This document shows, piece after piece, positions 61,651 through 64,000 of a stretch of 64,000 nucleotides of DNA (positions are counted from its first letter, which is position 1; every line of letters begins with the position of its first letter). The notes under the pieces were generated by a model. It had not been told where the DNA came from, did not search any database, and saw only the letters and a list, made by a program, of their open reading frames with translations. Source of the stretch: Pantoea rwandensis. Its GTDB lineage: Bacteria; Pseudomonadota; Gammaproteobacteria; Enterobacterales; Enterobacteriaceae. The translations under genes and the position numbers were made by a program. Where the stretch lies: assembly GCF_000759475.1 (NCBI RefSeq), contig NZ_CP009454.1, forward strand, positions 1,302,001 through 1,366,000, written 5' to 3'.

Positions 61651-63908
61651 TGCAGATGTAAGCCGTACAGTGCGGGCAGCGCGCCCGCACTGGCCAGCAG
61701 CTCTAAACGAATCTGTCGGAAGCTCACCCCCTGCGGTACGGCGTGATGGCACAGCGAGTGATGGTTATCTTCGACTTCAATCAGTAACTCTTCATCCAGC
61801 CAGAGACGATAATGCGTGGTGCAGTGCGGCGTGACCGCTTGTGCGTGCCCCATCTGCACCGTCTCCATCGCATGGTCAAAGTCGTTATCAAACAACAGCG
61901 TGATTTGGCGAGCGTGTTGCTGCTGTTCCCAGCGCCAAATAACCGTTGGCTGAGCGTCATCCCGTGCCGGCACCCAGCAGTTGGTGTGCTGTTCCGGACG
62001 CAATTTGCCGTTGAGCAGATAGTCCCGATGCCAGAGTTTTAACGGCGTCTCCAGCGTGAAGGCGAACAGTATTTGATGCGACACGCGGCGCGGTAGCCAG
62101 AAATCGAACTCATCGACGCCGTAATCGCCATCGTTAATCTGTCGCGTGCGTTTGGCGACGCGTGGATTGAGGCTGTTAAACACCATCATGACCCCGGGCA
62201 GACGCTGCTGAGTGAGGGCCACTTCAATCGCCGGATTTTCTTCAAAGGCGATAAACAGATAACGATCGCAATCTGCACGGTAATCAAAACTCAGGCGGTA
62301 GTTGCCCTGATCGTTAACCGTGAGTGTTTGGCTGGCGATGTGACGATCGCCGCAAGTGTTGGCCGGATTGTCACTGCTGAGCAGCGAAACCTGCATCTTC
62401 TGCGTTTGTTTGGCACGCAGTTGCACGGTTAACGCAGGCAAACGTTCACCGGCTTTTAATGGCAGCAGCAGAGCACAGCGCGATTGCAGCGGCTGCCAAC
62501 CGGCATCGGCGGGGAGATTGCTAAGCTGCAGAGTGCTGCTGACTTCGATCTGCGCATCGCGGGCCGGACTCAGCAATGGATGGCGTGGGATAAACGCACC
62601 CTGACGCAGTAGTTGCTGCTGCAACTGTGTGACGCGATCTGGCTGCGCCAGCTGCGACGGCGTGAGTTGCTGCTGATGACAGATGGCCGCCGCACGACCC
62701 ACCACTTCACCCAGTACGCCGCAGGTGCACATCACGCGTGCGCTGCCAAAGGCAACGTGGGTGGCTGAGATTAAACGACCGGTGAGCAGCATATTATCCA
62801 GCGACTGGCTGTATAGCGCACGAAATGGAATGGTATAGGTGCCTTTGCTGTGGAACTGGCGGCAGCCATCGTGTTCGCTGTACACGCCATCGGCCGGATG
62901 CAGGTCAATCGACCAGCCGCCGTAGGCAACGGCGTCGTAGTGATCGCGCTGTTCAATGATGTCCTGCTGACATAGTAACGTGTCACCGAGGAAGCGACGG
63001 CTTTCGCGCTTGCCGGGGATCAGGCCTACCCATTCGATGGTCAGGGTATCGGCATCCGGAAACTCGCCGGAGTTTTTAATGTAATCCCACACGCCCCAAA
63101 CAATTTTCCACAGCTCCCATTTGATGATTTCGCTTTCGTGCACCGTATCGAGCCGTCCGCCCCATTCCAGCCACCACAAATCGCAACCGTTAAGATCGGA
63201 GCTCAGGCGTTTGTAACGCGGAATGGCGGTAATCTCTTTAAGCGCAAAAGAGGGCGGGACAAAGCGAACCGGCTGCGAAGTGCGTTTGGTGTAGAAGTAG
63301 ATTGAGTGGCCGAGTTTGTGTCCAAAATGTTCGCCTGGCGCCATCTTTTCGCCAAATTCCTCAACAGTTTCCGCTCCCACACGATGCGCGGCACCCGCCA
63401 GATATCCCAGCACGCCATCGCCGCTGGCATCGATAAACTGGCTGGCGTTGACGTGGTAGCGTGTCTGATTAATGGCGTTAAAAGCTTGCACGGCTTGTAA
63501 GCGGCGGCCTTCTTTCGTGATATCGCTGACCACCGTGTTGAGCAGCAGCGTCACACCGGGTTGTGACTGCACCAAATCCAGCAGCACCATATCGAACAGC
63601 ACCGGGTTGCCCTCTTTGTTGCGCCACAGGTTTTCCTCCATGATCTCGCCCATGATGCCGCCTTCGCGCGCCCAGCGGTTGTTGTTGCCCATATGCGATG
63701 TTGCACCGTTGGCCCATAACCGCACTTCACTCGAGGCGTTGCCACCCAGCACCGGGCGATCCTGAACCAACACCACCTGCAATCCGTCACGCGCGGCGGC
63801 CAGTGCGGCACACACGCCCGCGAGCCCACCGCCCGCCACCAGCAGATCGGCCTGTAACTTTTGCTCTGGGAAGTGGCGCGCATTTTGCGAAGAGAAAGTC
63901 TGCATCAT
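61629..63908 (-). CDS. FAD-dependent oxidoreductase (FAD_oxidored family)
   Basis: A 759-residue soluble protein. The N-terminal FAD-binding motif is [19 protein letters not shown] at about 22-40, followed by [17 protein letters not shown], then [18 protein letters not shown] near 165 and the second FAD contact [22 protein letters not shown] near 375-396. This is the FAD_oxidored pattern (related to proteins acting on sugars or other organic acids). The C-terminal third is beta-rich and resembles an accessory carbohydrate-binding-like region, with no motif I recognise. The start has AGGAAG five to six bases before the first of two ATGs. The substrate is unknown. A divergent gene starts 56 bases away and may be its regulator. 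Confidence 0.85.
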   Translation of the reverse strand: MMQTFSSQNARHFPEQKLQADLLVAGGGLAGVCAALAAARDGLQVVLVQDRPVLGGNASSEVRLWANGATSHMGNNNRWAREGGIMGEIMEENLWRNKEGNPVLFDMVLLDLVQSQPGVTLLLNTVVSDITKEGRRLQAVQAFNAINQTRYHVNASQFIDASGDGVLGYLAGAAHRVGAETVEEFGEKMAPGEHFGHKLGHSIYFYTKRTSQPVRFVPPSFALKEITAIPRYKRLSSDLNGCDLWWLEWGGRLDTVHESEIIKWELWKIVWGVWDYIKNSGEFPDADTLTIEWVGLIPGKRESRRFLGDTLLCQQDIIEQRDHYDAVAYGGWSIDLHPADGVYSEHDGCRQFHSKGTYTIPFRALYSQSLDNMLLTGRLISATHVAFGSARVMCTCGVLGEVVGRAAAICHQQQLTPSQLAQPDRVTQLQQQLLRQGAFIPRHPLLSPARDAQIEVSSTLQLSNLPADAGWQPLQSRCALLLPLKAGERLPALTVQLRAKQTQKMQVSLLSSDNPANTCGDRHIASQTLTVNDQGNYRLSFDYRADCDRYLFIAFEENPAIEVALTQQRLPGVMMVFNSLNPRVAKRTRQINDGDYGVDEFDFWLPRRVSHQILFAFTLETPLKLWHRDYLLNGKLRPEQHTNCWVPARDDAQPTVIWRWEQQQHARQITLLFDNDFDHAMETVQMGHAQAVTPHCTTHYRLWLDEELLIEVEDNHHSLCHHAVPQGVSFRQIRLELLASAGALPALYGLHLHHNAAIP

Positions 63909-63964
63909 TTGCTTCCTGTCATGCTGAAGCTAAGATTGGAGTTTTGAGCGCCACAGGGTGAACT

Positions 63965-64000
63965 ATGTCTTCTCAACCCAACCAAAGCCTGATTGATGGG
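63965..64000 (+). CDS. start of a divergent gene, truncated by the window edge
   Basis: ATG at 63965 with AGGG six bases upstream; only 12 codons are visible (MSSQPNQSLIDG). The short N-terminus and divergent placement beside the oxidoreductase fit a transcriptional regulator, and the sequence is reminiscent of IclR-type starts, but this cannot be settled from 12 residues. Confidence 0.5.
   Translation, partial: MSSQPNQSLIDG

Noticed and set aside
1..64000. CRISPR arrays, rRNA or tRNA genes
   Set aside because: No short regularly spaced repeats or RNA gene signatures were recognised; the only large repeat array is protein-coding.

Overview
The window looks like chromosome of a member of the Enterobacterales, most likely a Pantoea/Erwinia-type bacterium (an inference from gene content; no rRNA or other species marker is present). 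The right part, speB, loiP, tktA, epd, pgk, fbaA, mscS, argO, follows the gene order I know from Escherichia coli, and protein lengths and motifs match those families closely. speA and speB, which are neighbours in E. coli, lie here about 49 kb apart. Everything between them (2.1-51.1 kb) is accessory cell-surface DNA, all transcribed in the same direction as speA and speB.

Layout. (1) 0-2.1 kb: speA, ending in a hairpin terminator. (2) 2.1-26.7 kb: a biofilm-adhesin module made of a small EAL-domain protein, a structured leader, a 5,965-residue BapA/Lap-type adhesin with about 52 Ig-like repeats, and a dedicated type I secretion system (TolC-like pore, LapB-like ABC exporter, HlyD-like adaptor). 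A strong terminator closes it. (3) 26.7-51.1 kb: a capsule locus of the ABC-transporter (KpsMT) type. It opens with a long untranslated region that carries a JUMPstart/ops-like sequence, then a small lipoprotein, KpsD-, KpsM-, KpsT- and KpsE-like export proteins. Next come serotype-specific AT-rich glycosyltransferase genes, UDP-glucose dehydrogenase, three more glycosyltransferases, the complete dTDP-L-rhamnose set rmlBDAC, and KpsC/KpsS, which build the Kdo linker. A terminator lies just before speB. (4) 51.1-61.7 kb: core genes speB, a possible tiny membrane protein, yidB, loiP, tktA, the epd-pgk-fbaA glycolytic operon with two Cra-like operators, mscS and argO. (5) 61.6-64 kb: a large FAD-dependent oxidoreductase convergent with argO, and the first codons of a divergent gene at the right edge.

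How it fits together. The island supplies two alternative surface coats: a secreted giant adhesin that promotes attachment, and a capsule predicted to contain rhamnose and probably glucuronic acid on a Kdo-lipid anchor. The EAL protein beside the adhesin is a candidate local c-di-GMP regulator. The most unusual points are the insertion between speA and speB; a three-domain super-repeat inside the adhesin; a terminator-like hairpin 35 bases before the adhesin start; a T9 tract that splits what looks like one capsule gene into two frames; and a repeat motif shared by adjacent capsule proteins. All calls come from reading the sequence and from memory of the families; nothing was searched.
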